A stretch of DNA of 64,000 nt from the NCBI GenBank assembly GCA_949296645.1, contig CASFPH010000004.1, positions 23,106 to 87,105 of the forward strand, read 5' to 3'. The notes under the pieces are model-generated. The model was not told the DNA's origin. It did no database searches and saw only the letters and a program-made list of their open reading frames with translations. Positions 29,901 through 38,161 of the stretch are shown here, piece by piece (positions within the stretch are counted from its first letter, which is position 1; each line of letters starts with the position of its first letter). Source of the stretch: an uncultured Bacteroidales bacterium. Lineage in GTDB: Bacteria > Bacteroidota > Bacteroidia > Bacteroidales > UBA932. Both the position numbers and the translations under genes were made by a program.

Positions 29901-30276
29901 ATATAATCGTGGAGTCATCGGCAAATGTTACAGGTGTCTCCGAACCTGAATGCGTGGTTACCCTGAAAGGTATGCCTCCTTCTCTTGAAACCGTATACAC
30001 GTCGAAACTTCCCTTTCTGTCAGAAGCGAAAGCTATGGTCTTTCCGTCAGGACTCCATACTGGGGCTGTGTCGTACGCAGGATTAGAGGTGATTTGTCTT
30101 GCCCTGCCGCCTTCGGTAGGAACTACGAAGATGTCTCCCTTGTAAGTGAAGGCAATTTCTTTGCCGTCGGGAGAAATGGAGCACATCCTCATCCACTGGG
30201 GACGGATGTTTTCCGAACCTGCATAACCAGCCGTAAACAGCAGCAGGGATGCAGCCGTCATAAAGAATTTTTTCAT
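26983..30276 (-). CDS. Tricorn-like S41 family protease
   Basis: 1097 residues with a signal peptide (about 1-19). Many WSPDGK-type repeats from about 30 to 560 form WD40-like/TolB-type beta-propellers. A lysine/glutamate-rich insert follows at about 570-625. The C-terminal half has a tricorn core domain with LNASHTGASY (about 783, the Ser-His pair), a PDZ domain at about 800-880, and the S41 catalytic domain with DTRFNGGGWLHDD and the putative nucleophile serine in EGNYSNAHGTP (about 1001). Family members degrade peptides downstream of larger proteases; here it is exported, so probably periplasmic. It lies downstream of sppA on the same strand. Confidence 0.88.
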   Translation of the reverse strand: MKKFFMTAASLLLFTAGYAGSENIRPQWMRMCSISPDGKEIAFTYKGDIFVVPTEGGRARQITSNPAYDTAPVWSPDGKTIAFASDRKGSFDVYTVSREGGIPFRVTTHSGSETPVTFADDSTIIFKANIMPSVNDSKMPSGSYGQMYSVSVKGGRPEMTVSMLMEDMKLSPDGRQALYHDRKGPENAFRKHHTSSVARDIWSCGIDENGKPYDFRKITDFSGEDRNPVWDGNSAFFYLSEKDGSFNVYRKDLKDGNETRVSFHKDNPVRFLSRSDNGILCYGYDGEIYISKEENGKWNENKVNVSILRDETEDNLEKEVFRSGVRGDFAVSPDGKEIAFVLRGDVYVTSVEYETTKRITNTAEQERSVDFAPDGRSVVYASERDGVWQIYMSSIVRKDEKQFCYATEINEKKLTNSNITSFQPMFSPDGKEVAFIEDRSGISVVNIESGKVRNVMDKKYQYSYSDGDQWYQWSPDGKWILTDYIGNGGWNNKDVALVKADGSGETHNLTESGYTDGNAKWVLDGKAMIWFSDRAGYRSHGSWGAQNDVYMMFFDVEAYEKFRMSEEELALYEEKTKEENEQKADEKNSDGKKAKRNKKDSNGKKEGEDEKESVFEPDLENCRDRIVRLTLSSGTLADAYLSEDGETLYYITKIEGSYDLWTVETKTGNCKQLVKGIGSTPLVPDKSGKALYLCTNGSLGKLNLASASIEPVSFKADFDYRPAEEREYMFDHVWRQVKDKFYVEDLHGVDWDMYRDIYRKYLPHINNNRDFADVLSELLGELNASHTGASYMGGGSAAPTAELGMFFDEKHEGDGLLISEIIKRSPADLMKTDLKKGCIIEAIDGEKILAGMDYFPLLEGKAGKNIRLSVYDPSTGKRFEESIKAINKSALSNLLYRRWVDRCEETVEKMSDGKVGYIHLSAMDSPSFREMYSRLLGKYRDCEAVIVDTRFNGGGWLHDDVLTLLSGKTYQKFIAHGQFIGNDPFNKWCKPSCMLVCEGNYSNAHGTPWLYQELGIGKIIGAPVPGTMTAVWWENLIDPTLVFGIPEVGCVDMNGNYAENMELEPDIEVYNSPQGILDGRDEQLEAAVRHMLETIGK

Positions 30277-30350
30277 TTTACTTGATATTGTTTTTAAATA
30301 CTGTCTATTTCATAAACGATATGTCGGATGATATGCCGGACTTGCAGCCG

Positions 30351-32108
30351 TTACTGTGCTATATGCAGGTCATAAGGCACCCTTGCCATAACGCTGCCTG
30401 ATTCCGTCCTTATGTTTTCCACCATGCTTCTGTATATTTTAGCCGGTTCGGCAAATGTCTTGACACTTGCACCCGCGCTTCCGAGCATTTCCATTATCTG
30501 CTCGAAAGGGGCCTTGACTTCAGGATATTCGGATATTCTGTATTCGGAAATGCCGGAAACGGCAGCTGCATAATTTATTGCGTCGAACAGACCTCCTCTT
30601 TTGTCAGCAAGGCCTATGTTCAGCGCATCGGCCCCAGACCATACCCTTCCCTGTGCTATTTCGTCAACCTTGTCTTCAGGCATGTCCCTTCCCTCGGAAA
30701 CTATTTCCAGAAAACGGTCGTAAATGGTTTCCACAGTCTTTTGCAGATATGCGGTTTCCTGTCCGTCGAGTGCTCTCGTAAGGGAGAACATGTCGGCATG
30801 CTCATTTGTTTTTATGACATCTGAATTTATCTTCAGTATTCCATTCATTCCCTTTTTGAAATTCGGAATCATGCTGAATACTCCTATCGAACCCGTCAGG
30901 GTCGAATAATCGGTAAAGATATGATCGGTTTCCGCGGATATCCAGTAACCGCCGGAAGCCGCATAGTTGCCGAAACTTGCTATTACAGGTTTCTCTTTTT
31001 TGAGAAGCCGTATTTCCCTCGCTATTTCTTCTGCAGCTACGGCGCTTCCTCCCGGAGAATCAACCCTGAGTACCACTGCTTTTACGGAGGGGTCTTTTCT
31101 TATCCCGGAAAGTATTTCGATATATTTGTCAGAGGTTATGTCCGTATCAGAGTATCCGGACAGAATATTTCCTCCGGCATATACGACAGCTATCCTGTCG
31201 CCTGCCTTGAAGTTCTCGGTTATTCTGTTCTTTATATAGGTGTCTACCGTAATTAAAGGAAGATTGTTCCCGGCTGCAGTACCGCTCAGGTTCTTGAGAT
31301 ATTCCTCAAGTTCATCCTTGTACATGAGTTCGTCTGCAAGACCTGATTCTACTGCCTTTTCAGCCGAACTAAGTTCAAGATTGTCTATTTTCCCGGAAAG
31401 GACTTCAATATCGATTTCCCTGTCGGAGGCAATGCTGCCAAGTCTTTTTTTCCATATGGAATTCATATAGGCTGTAATTTGTTCGCGGTTTTCATCTGAA
31501 AGTCCGTTGTACAGGAACTGTTCGGCGGCAGCCTTGAATCTGCCATGTCTTATCAATTGTACCTCAATGCCGAGTTTGTCAAGCAGATCCTTGAAGAACA
31601 GTACGTTGGAGCTCATACCTAAAAGCTGTACATCCCCATACGGATTAAGGATTATCTTGTCGCTTATTGCAGCGAGATAATATGCGTTCTGCGTGTAGGT
31701 TGTCGCATAGCTTACCACTGCCTTTCCGGATTGTCTGAATCTTGTCAGGGCTTCCCTTATCTCTTCTGTCTGCGCGGGCATCAGCAGGCAGTTGTCGGCA
31801 TTTACATAAATGAATTTTATGGCAGGATCAACGGCTGCCGCTTCGATTGCCCTTATCATTTCAAGAGTAGAAAGGGTCCGGGCAGAACTTCCTGATGTTA
31901 TCATGGCGTATGGATCGTAGGTTTTGGTATCCGTTACAGGTTGGGCCAGATCTATTTTCAGAATTGCGGATTTTGGAACAGATGCGACGGTTCCCCCCGG
32001 AAATGTAAGCATGGAAGATATTACCGATATGACGACCATGATTCCGATGCAGAATGCCGCTAGTGCACCTATGAATGTGGCCAGCAGGGCCTTGAAAAAT
32101 TGTTTCAT
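30351..32108 (-). CDS. sppA: Signal peptide peptidase SppA, 67K (long) type
   Basis: 585 residues with an N-terminal membrane anchor (about 8-38). SppA is a membrane-bound Ser/Lys peptidase that degrades leftover signal peptides. The long form holds two ClpP-like halves. The N-terminal half contains VVSYATTYTQNAYYLA, where the general-base lysine usually lies nearby, and the C-terminal half has VLRVDSPGGSAVAAEEI and the nucleophile region SFGNYAASGGYWIS. It is divergent from the Cys-rich exported protein; a TAACTTTG box at 32137-32144 probably drives it. The tricorn-like protease gene follows after a 74-base gap. Confidence 0.92.
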   Translation of the reverse strand: MKQFFKALLATFIGALAAFCIGIMVVISVISSMLTFPGGTVASVPKSAILKIDLAQPVTDTKTYDPYAMITSGSSARTLSTLEMIRAIEAAAVDPAIKFIYVNADNCLLMPAQTEEIREALTRFRQSGKAVVSYATTYTQNAYYLAAISDKIILNPYGDVQLLGMSSNVLFFKDLLDKLGIEVQLIRHGRFKAAAEQFLYNGLSDENREQITAYMNSIWKKRLGSIASDREIDIEVLSGKIDNLELSSAEKAVESGLADELMYKDELEEYLKNLSGTAAGNNLPLITVDTYIKNRITENFKAGDRIAVVYAGGNILSGYSDTDITSDKYIEILSGIRKDPSVKAVVLRVDSPGGSAVAAEEIAREIRLLKKEKPVIASFGNYAASGGYWISAETDHIFTDYSTLTGSIGVFSMIPNFKKGMNGILKINSDVIKTNEHADMFSLTRALDGQETAYLQKTVETIYDRFLEIVSEGRDMPEDKVDEIAQGRVWSGADALNIGLADKRGGLFDAINYAAAVSGISEYRISEYPEVKAPFEQIMEMLGSAGASVKTFAEPAKIYRSMVENIRTESGSVMARVPYDLHIAQ

Positions 32109-32136
32109 ATGTAGTCTGTAAAATTTAACTGTTAAT

Positions 32137-32144
32137 CAAAGTTA
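32137..32144 (-). promoter_or_regulatory. Putative sppA promoter -7 box (TAACTTTG)
   Basis: Reads TAACTTTG on the minus strand, an exact TAnnTTTG match, 28 bases before the sppA ATG. It lies 31 bases from the oppositely directed box of the neighbouring gene, so the two promoters overlap in reach. Confidence 0.55.
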
Positions 32145-32175
32145 GCAAAAATGTGGTTCGTCACCCAAAAAGTTT

Positions 32176-32183
32176 TATCTTTG
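32176..32183 (+). promoter_or_regulatory. Putative promoter -7 box (TATCTTTG) inside a perfect 14-bp palindrome
   Basis: TATCTTTG precedes the ATG at 32192 by eight bases, pointing to a leaderless message. The box is embedded in ATCTTTGCAAAGAT (32177-32190), a perfect palindrome that could also be an operator. The recJ promoter has nearly the same arrangement. Confidence 0.6.
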
Positions 32184-32191
32184 CAAAGATT

Positions 32192-32701
32192 ATGCAGTTT
32201 TTAAAAAAAATAGCGGCTTTTTTCATGATTCTTGTCTATATCATGGCAGGAACGGGAGTTTGTGCCCATCATTGCAGGGTAGACAAAAGCACGTATCTGC
32301 TCTCTGCGATAGGGGCGGATCTGAGTTGTGAAAAAATCCATTCCCACAGGCTTCCTGACGGACGGATATTGTATCACTCGCACTCCGTTGAACATAATGT
32401 GGAATCTTCGTGCAGTTGCGGGGAGTGTGCCTGCCTGCCTGCCTGCGAAGGAGAGTCCGTATCCGTTATAAAGTCTCCAGGATGCTGCAGCAATGTAATA
32501 CTGGTTCTTGATACGGACCAGATGACTAATTCCGATGAAAAATATCTTCCTTTCTGCAACGGGAACGCATATCATGTGTACTGCACGGAAATCAGGTTGA
32601 ATCCGGAATACGTTAATCATGCAATTACGGCAAAAGTGAATGATTTTCATTCATATGCGGATGCCGGATTTCTTCCGCTCTACTCTCAGTGGCGCATATA
32701 G
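32192..32701 (+). CDS. Cys/His-rich exported protein (HYC_CC_PP-like) of a metal-uptake cluster
   Basis: 169 residues from the ATG at 32192; codons upstream in the same frame lie before the promoter box. An N-terminal hydrophobic segment (about 5-22) acts as signal or anchor. The sequence then has HHC (about 27-29), a CSCGECACLPAC cluster (about 80-91) and a CC pair (about 105). This layout resembles the Bacteroidota HYC_CC_PP proteins found beside metal-linked TonB receptors; the exact family match is tentative because the spacing differs. It precedes a TonB-dependent receptor by 102 bases. Metal binding is inferred from the Cys/His content. Confidence 0.68.
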   Translation: MQFLKKIAAFFMILVYIMAGTGVCAHHCRVDKSTYLLSAIGADLSCEKIHSHRLPDGRILYHSHSVEHNVESSCSCGECACLPACEGESVSVIKSPGCCSNVILVLDTDQMTNSDEKYLPFCNGNAYHVYCTEIRLNPEYVNHAITAKVNDFHSYADAGFLPLYSQWRI

Positions 32702-32726
32702 CATATAGGGTTTTGCATGCGGCTGC

Positions 32727-32760
32727 ATGACGGCCGTCATTTCAGGTCCGTTTCCGGACC
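32727..32760. promoter_or_regulatory. Palindrome and hairpin between the Cys-rich gene and the TonB receptor
   Basis: The 102-base gap contains a perfect 14-bp palindrome, ATGACGGCCGTCAT (32727-32740), followed by a perfect 6-bp hairpin GGTCCG-TTTC-CGGACC (32745-32760). No T-run follows, so it is not a plain terminator. It may be an operator or an attenuation structure setting the ratio of the two genes. Confidence 0.5.
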
Positions 32761-32803
32761 GGATTTTCCAATATTTTGTAAAACCTGAAATTCAAATAAT
32801 AAA

Positions 32804-35110
32804 ATGCGAAAATTATTGCTAATCGGCATCATGCTGATTCTTTCGGTTTCGCTTCATGCGAAATCGCTCAATGGAGTTGTATACTTCAATCAGTCGGATA
32901 ATGTAAAGGAGCCTGCTCCATTTGCGACAGTATACTGGCTGGAAACACAGAATATAATAGAGACAGACGTGAACGGAAATTTCACATTCAGTTTTGCAAG
33001 TGTCAAGGAAGCTACACTTGTGGCTACCTATGTGGGGTATACCAGGGATACGATAAGGGTAACACCCGACATGTCTGATCTGGAATTCAATCTTTATCCT
33101 GAAAATGAACTGGGTTCGATTGTCGTTACCGGAAAGCAGGACGGCAACTATCTGTCAAAAGTCACTCCAGTAAGGACTGAAGTGATTTCGGCTGCCGGAC
33201 TTTGCAAGATGGCATGCTGCAACCTTGCTGAAAGTTTCGAAAATTCGGCAAGTGTTTCTGTAGGCTATTCCGATGCGGTCACAGGGGCACGTCAGATAAG
33301 ACTTCTCGGACTTTCAGGTGTCTATACTGCGATGCTTGACGAAAACAGACCGGTGATGAGGGGACTGGCTTCTCCGTTCGGACTTTCGTACATCCCGGGT
33401 CAGTGGCTGGAAAGCATACAGATTGCCAAGGGGCCTTCGTCTGTCGTGAACGGTCTTGAGGCAATTACGGGCCAGATAAACATGGAGCACAGGAAACCTA
33501 CCGCCGAACAGCCTCTGTTTATCAATCTGTTCCTGAGCAACATGCTGAGAACCGAGGCGAATGTGGCCTCCTCACTTCAGCTGGATGATAACTGGAGTAC
33601 GGTGATCCTCGGACATTTTTCTACGGATCCGGCAAAGCATGATTCTAACAAGGACGGTTTCAGGGATGAACCGAATACAATGCAGTTCAATTTCTCCAAC
33701 AGGTGGCTTTATTTCGTGCAGGACGGTATTCAGGTACGTTTCGGGGTCAGAGCGCTTTCTGAAAACAGAACAGGGGGACAGATGGATTATGAAAAAGGTT
33801 CTGAAAGAAATTATTACAAAGAGGGTGATTCATGGCCTTCCGCCGAATCCGGTACATCGGAAATATGGGGATCCGAAATCAAGAACAGGGGAGTCAATGC
33901 ATATGTGAAGGTCGGAATACCTTTTACGGCTGACCAGAAGAAAAACATGGCGTTCGTAGCCGATTACAGCTACCATAATGTAAACTCATTCTATGGAATG
34001 AAGGACTATAACGGAGATCAGCATTCCGGCTTTTTCAATGTCATGTACAACAATGAAATCAATGACAGCCATAAATTCATACTCGGACTCTCTGCAAAAT
34101 ACGACAGACTAGATGAAACGCTCAATGATTTCTGGCTTGAGAAAGTAAGTCAGGACAATTCAATGGTACACAGGAACCTCATATATCCAGGACGTGAGGA
34201 AGTCACTGCCGGGGTCTATGGTGAGTATACTTACCATTATGGAGAAAAACTTACTGCAATAGGAGGCCTCAGACTCGATTACAGCAATCTCTACGGTTAT
34301 CTTTTCGCTCCGAGAATGAATCTGAAATATTCATTTACAGACAATCTCGTGTTCAGGGTAACAGGAGGTCGCGGTTTCAGAACCCCGAACATAGTGGCCG
34401 ACAATCTTGGGATGCTCTCTACAGGCCGCCGAATTCTGGTGGACAAGGATCTTGATGTGGAAGATGCATGGACATACGGAGCGAATCTGACATCATATTT
34501 CAAACTTGGATACGGGGAAGACGCATATGTAAGTTTCGATTATTTCAGAACAGATTTCATGAAGCAGGTAATTGTAGACCAGGAACTTCAGAACGACGCA
34601 GTGAGAATCTACAATCTCAATGGCGGAAAATCATATACAAACTCCTATCAGGTAGACTTTTCGATGGAACCTGTAGAAAGGTTTACCGTTATGGCCACTT
34701 TCAGATATACGGATGCAAAAGTCGAACTTCAGGGTCAGGGACTGGTGGATTCTCCTCTGATGAGCAAATACAAGGGTGTCCTCAATCTTCAGTACGCTAC
34801 AAGAATGAATATATGGACATTTGATTTCACTGCCCAGTTGAACGGCCCTGCGAGACTGCCTTATTTCGTAGAAAACAGGAATGATGCTTATTCACCTGTA
34901 TATCCTATGTTCTATGCACAGGTGACGAGAAAATTCAAGAACGTGGATGTGTATGTAGGAGGAGAGAACCTTCTCAACTACAAGCAGCCGGATCCCATCA
35001 TAAATGCAGAAAATCCCTATGCTACGGATTTCAACTCTACGGCCATTTGGGGACCTTTGATGGGAATCAAGGTGTATGCGGGTCTGAGATTCACATTATG
35101 GAAGAACTGA
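32804..35110 (+). CDS. TonB-dependent receptor, probably for a metal or metal complex
   Basis: 768 residues with a signal peptide (about 1-19). A carboxypeptidase-regulatory-like domain (about 22-95) precedes the plug (about 110-225), where the block LCKMACCNLAESFENSA is notable for adjacent cysteines, and GITGxxN-like LEAITGQINME closes the plug. The C-terminal beta-barrel ends AGLRFTLWKN. Family knowledge: receptors with this plug usually sit beside a small heavy-metal-associated protein, as here. That supports import of copper or another metal, but the substrate is inferred. No SusD partner is present, so it is not a glycan-uptake pair. Confidence 0.88.
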   Translation: MRKLLLIGIMLILSVSLHAKSLNGVVYFNQSDNVKEPAPFATVYWLETQNIIETDVNGNFTFSFASVKEATLVATYVGYTRDTIRVTPDMSDLEFNLYPENELGSIVVTGKQDGNYLSKVTPVRTEVISAAGLCKMACCNLAESFENSASVSVGYSDAVTGARQIRLLGLSGVYTAMLDENRPVMRGLASPFGLSYIPGQWLESIQIAKGPSSVVNGLEAITGQINMEHRKPTAEQPLFINLFLSNMLRTEANVASSLQLDDNWSTVILGHFSTDPAKHDSNKDGFRDEPNTMQFNFSNRWLYFVQDGIQVRFGVRALSENRTGGQMDYEKGSERNYYKEGDSWPSAESGTSEIWGSEIKNRGVNAYVKVGIPFTADQKKNMAFVADYSYHNVNSFYGMKDYNGDQHSGFFNVMYNNEINDSHKFILGLSAKYDRLDETLNDFWLEKVSQDNSMVHRNLIYPGREEVTAGVYGEYTYHYGEKLTAIGGLRLDYSNLYGYLFAPRMNLKYSFTDNLVFRVTGGRGFRTPNIVADNLGMLSTGRRILVDKDLDVEDAWTYGANLTSYFKLGYGEDAYVSFDYFRTDFMKQVIVDQELQNDAVRIYNLNGGKSYTNSYQVDFSMEPVERFTVMATFRYTDAKVELQGQGLVDSPLMSKYKGVLNLQYATRMNIWTFDFTAQLNGPARLPYFVENRNDAYSPVYPMFYAQVTRKFKNVDVYVGGENLLNYKQPDPIINAENPYATDFNSTAIWGPLMGIKVYAGLRFTLWKN

Positions 35111-35153
35111 TTTTATACAGAACAGAATTATTAACCGATTAAAGATAAGAATT

Positions 35154-35492
35154 ATGAAAAGATTTGCACTTTTGACATTGTTGTTTGCCTTGATAGTGTC
35201 GTTTCCACTGAACGCGCAGGATAAAAAGACGAAGCTGAAGGATAACGAAGCCGAAGTACTGTTTTCAGTGGCAATCCACTGCGCTGACTGCGAAGCCAAA
35301 CTCGCAGCACAGCTTCCGTTCGTTAAGGGAGTGAAGGACCTTAAGATAGATATTGACAATCAGACAATATGGTTCCTGTACAGAAAGGATAAGACGGATG
35401 AAAAGAAACTCGCTGAAGAGCTGGACAAACTCGGATATCCTGGTACCGTAGTGGATCCTGAAAAGAAAGCTGAAAAGACTGGAAACGAATAG
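35154..35492 (+). CDS. Secreted heavy-metal-associated (HMA-like) domain protein
   Basis: 112 residues with a signal peptide (about 1-21, ending FPLNAQ). The mature protein has HCADCEAKLAAQLPFVKGV (about 42-60), a CxxC metal-binding loop followed by a helix as in HMA/CopZ domains, then KIDIDNQTIWFLY, and a final charged tail. It lies 43 bases after the TonB receptor and before a terminator, completing a three-gene cluster. A role as periplasmic metal acceptor is inferred from the motif and the neighbour. Confidence 0.82.
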   Translation: MKRFALLTLLFALIVSFPLNAQDKKTKLKDNEAEVLFSVAIHCADCEAKLAAQLPFVKGVKDLKIDIDNQTIWFLYRKDKTDEKKLAEELDKLGYPGTVVDPEKKAEKTGNE

Positions 35493-35525
35493 GAGCAGGC
35501 TGTAAATAGCCGGATAATATTCAAG

Positions 35526-35579
35526 GGGGCTGTATAGCAATGTACTTCAATGTACATGCATACGGCTCCTTTTCTTTTG
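35526..35579 (+). terminator. Terminator after the metal-uptake cluster
   Basis: A long imperfect hairpin pairs GGGGCTGTAT...AATGTAC with GTACAT...ATACGGCTCC around a short TTCAAT loop, followed by TTTTCTTTT. It closes the Cys-rich/TonB/HMA transcript. Confidence 0.7.
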
Positions 35580-35627
35580 TGTATGTCAATTCTTTCCTGA
35601 AATTGACGGATTTGTGTGAGTTTTCCG

Positions 35628-35635
35628 TATATTTG
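35628..35635 (+). promoter_or_regulatory. Putative promoter -7 box (TATATTTG) of the GH9 gene
   Basis: TATATTTG matches TAnnTTTG exactly and lies 21 bases before the ATG at 35657. A TTG at 35603-35605 is a possible -33 element. Confidence 0.6.
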
Positions 35636-35656
35636 TAGGATTTAATATGATACATT

Positions 35657-38122
35657 ATGAACATCAAGAAGTTTTTCATGCTTCTTATCCTGCTTGCCTT
35701 GGCGAATGATTCGTTTGCAAAGGCGTGGATAAGGATCAATCAGGTTGGATACAGACCGTCTGATGTGAAAGTGGCTGTAATAATATCCGATGCTGACATA
35801 GACGGCAATTTCGAAGTTTACAGGGCGATAGACGGAGTTCAGGTCTACAAGTCGTGCGGTGTAAGGTATAACGGTGAAAAATGGGGGATGAAAAGCGCAT
35901 ACAGACTGGATTTCAGTTCTCTTGCCGAAGAAGGGGGATATTTCATCAAATCAAACGGTACGGTTTCTCCGAATTTCAGGATTGCGGAAGATGTATATGA
36001 GGGTGCCGCCGATTTTATGCTGAACTATATGAGACAGCAGCGTTGCGGGGATAATCCTTTCACAGGGGAAAAATGCCATCAGCATGACGGTTATATCGTG
36101 GATCATCCTGCAAGGAACGGGGAGAAGATAGATGTTACAGGCGGGTGGCATGATGCAGCCGACTATCTCCAGTATGTGACAACGTCTTCGACCGCTTTGT
36201 ATCAAATGATGTTCGCTTACTCGCAGGCAAAGGACAAGAGTATTTTCAGGGACAGGTTCGGAGCTGACGGAAGACCAGGATCCAATGGGGTTGCTGATAT
36301 TCTGGATGAGATAAAATGGGGTCTGGAATGGTTGATGAAAATGAATCCCGATGAGGAAACCATGTTCAACCAGATAGCTGATGACAGGGATCATCTCGGT
36401 TTCAGAAAACCGCAGGATGATGATGTGGACTACGGTTGGGGACCGGGAAACGGCAGACCGGTATATTATGTTACGGGAGAACCGCAAGGCCTTGGAAAAC
36501 ACAAGAACAGGTCTACAGGCAAGGCCTCTACGGCTGCGAAATTCGCTTCGTCATTCGCTTTGGGGGCAGAACTTTTCAAGGATACCGAACCGGATTTTTC
36601 AAGAAACCTATGGTTTAAGGCCGAGGCTGCCTACAAAGAGGCGGAAAAATATCCCGGTGTCGCACAGACGGCATGTCTAAGGTCTCCTTATTTTTATGAA
36701 GAAGACAATTATACCGACGATGTTGAACTTGCTGCCGCTACCCTGTACAGACTTACGTCTGATAAAAAATGGCTTGAGCGTGCGGATTATTGGGGCGAAC
36801 TTGAACCGGTTACACCATGGATGGAACTCGGAAGAGGAAGACACTATCAATATTATCCGTTTATAAATATAGGGCATTATCTAATCGCATCAATTTCGGA
36901 TTCACTCCTGTCCGACAAATATGCGGAGTATATGAGAATGGGATTGCAGTCAATAAAGAACAGAGCGGAAGGTGATCCTTTCATGATAGGAATACCGTTC
37001 CTGTGGTGTTCGAACAATCTGGTTTCCGCAGCTGTTTCACAGTGCCGCCTTTACAATGAAGTTACAGGTGACGACGCTTTCATGGAAATGGAGGCTGCCC
37101 TCAGGGACTGGCTTTTCGGGTGCAATCCGTGGGGTACGTCGATGATAGTAGGTTATCCCGCCGGAGCAGATTATCCGTCAGAACCGCATTCGGCATATAC
37201 ATTGATAGACGGAGATCTTCCTTACGGCGGCCTTGTGGATGGACCTGTCGATATAAACGTGTTCAGGACAAGGGCGGGTGCCGCGTTGACTCATGATGAT
37301 GCCTACAAGGCATTCAATAAAGGTGTTGCTGTATATCATGATGATATAGGTGACTATTCAAGCAACGAACCTACAATGGACGGTACAGCCGGTCTGATAT
37401 ATTATCTTTCTTCCCTGGAGGGAAAATCAGGACGTAGCGTTGTTAAGGATAACAACGGTGCTATTGTAAGAATTGAACCGGAAAACAGAAAAATATATCT
37501 GGTGTTTACGGCAGATTCGATGTTTCAGGGCGGCAGTACTATATTGAAGGTGCTCAAGAAAAATAAAATAGCGGCATCTTTTTTCCTTACAGGAAATTTT
37601 CTTGCAGACGCAGCGAACAAGAGTATAATAGAAGAAATCATAGAGGACGGCCATTATGTCGGTCCGCATTCGGATGGACATCTGCTTTATGCGGACTGGA
37701 CGGAAAGGGACAGCAGTCTTGTTTCCAGGGATTCGCTCTTGACGGATATGGCTGCAAATATGGAAAAACTCCTTTCGTTCGGTATACGTCCTCTGGATGC
37801 CAGATGGGTTATACCACCGTATGAGTGGTATAATGCCGAATCTGTCAACATATTGAGTGCGGCTGGCTTCAGAGTCCTCAACTATACTCCGGGAACCGCT
37901 ACTCCGGCTGACTATACAGTGCCTGGAATGACTCAATACAGGAGCAGCCAGAGCCTGATTGATTCGCTTTTCGAATATGAGGAAAAGGAAGGGCTTGACG
38001 GGGCGGTCATCCTGATTCATCCTGGTGTCTCGCATTTACGTAACGACAAATTGTATAACAGGTTGCCGGAAATCATAAAAAAATTGAAAAAATCAGGGTA
38101 TTCGTTTGACAGATTGTATTAG
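35657..38122 (+). CDS. GH9 glycosidase fused to a polysaccharide-deacetylase-like domain
   Basis: 821 residues with a signal peptide (about 1-21). An immunoglobulin-like CelD_N domain (about 22-105, WIRINQVGYRPSD) is followed by a GH9 catalytic domain (about 115-585) with GGWHDAADYLQY (about 162, the two catalytic aspartates) and SSNEPTMDGTAGL (the catalytic glutamate). From about 605 to the end there is a NodB-type deacetylase-like domain: VFTADSMFQGG, ASFFLTGNFL and the HxxxH metal motif GPHSDGH. The first NodB motif is TADS rather than TFDD, so one metal-binding Asp is missing or shifted. Such fusions are known in Bacteroidota. It stands alone, with no SusCD. Target beta-glucan is not determinable. 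Confidence 0.86.
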   Translation: MNIKKFFMLLILLALANDSFAKAWIRINQVGYRPSDVKVAVIISDADIDGNFEVYRAIDGVQVYKSCGVRYNGEKWGMKSAYRLDFSSLAEEGGYFIKSNGTVSPNFRIAEDVYEGAADFMLNYMRQQRCGDNPFTGEKCHQHDGYIVDHPARNGEKIDVTGGWHDAADYLQYVTTSSTALYQMMFAYSQAKDKSIFRDRFGADGRPGSNGVADILDEIKWGLEWLMKMNPDEETMFNQIADDRDHLGFRKPQDDDVDYGWGPGNGRPVYYVTGEPQGLGKHKNRSTGKASTAAKFASSFALGAELFKDTEPDFSRNLWFKAEAAYKEAEKYPGVAQTACLRSPYFYEEDNYTDDVELAAATLYRLTSDKKWLERADYWGELEPVTPWMELGRGRHYQYYPFINIGHYLIASISDSLLSDKYAEYMRMGLQSIKNRAEGDPFMIGIPFLWCSNNLVSAAVSQCRLYNEVTGDDAFMEMEAALRDWLFGCNPWGTSMIVGYPAGADYPSEPHSAYTLIDGDLPYGGLVDGPVDINVFRTRAGAALTHDDAYKAFNKGVAVYHDDIGDYSSNEPTMDGTAGLIYYLSSLEGKSGRSVVKDNNGAIVRIEPENRKIYLVFTADSMFQGGSTILKVLKKNKIAASFFLTGNFLADAANKSIIEEIIEDGHYVGPHSDGHLLYADWTERDSSLVSRDSLLTDMAANMEKLLSFGIRPLDARWVIPPYEWYNAESVNILSAAGFRVLNYTPGTATPADYTVPGMTQYRSSQSLIDSLFEYEEKEGLDGAVILIHPGVSHLRNDKLYNRLPEIIKKLKKSGYSFDRLY

Positions 38123-38161
38123 TAGTAATCGAAATAAATTAACACGAAAACATAAAGGATT

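Noticed and set aside
32804..35110. TonB receptor as part of a SusC/SusD polysaccharide utilisation locus
   Set aside because: There is no SusD gene, and the neighbours are metal-associated rather than glycan-related; the GH9 gene behind it is separated by a terminator and its own promoter.
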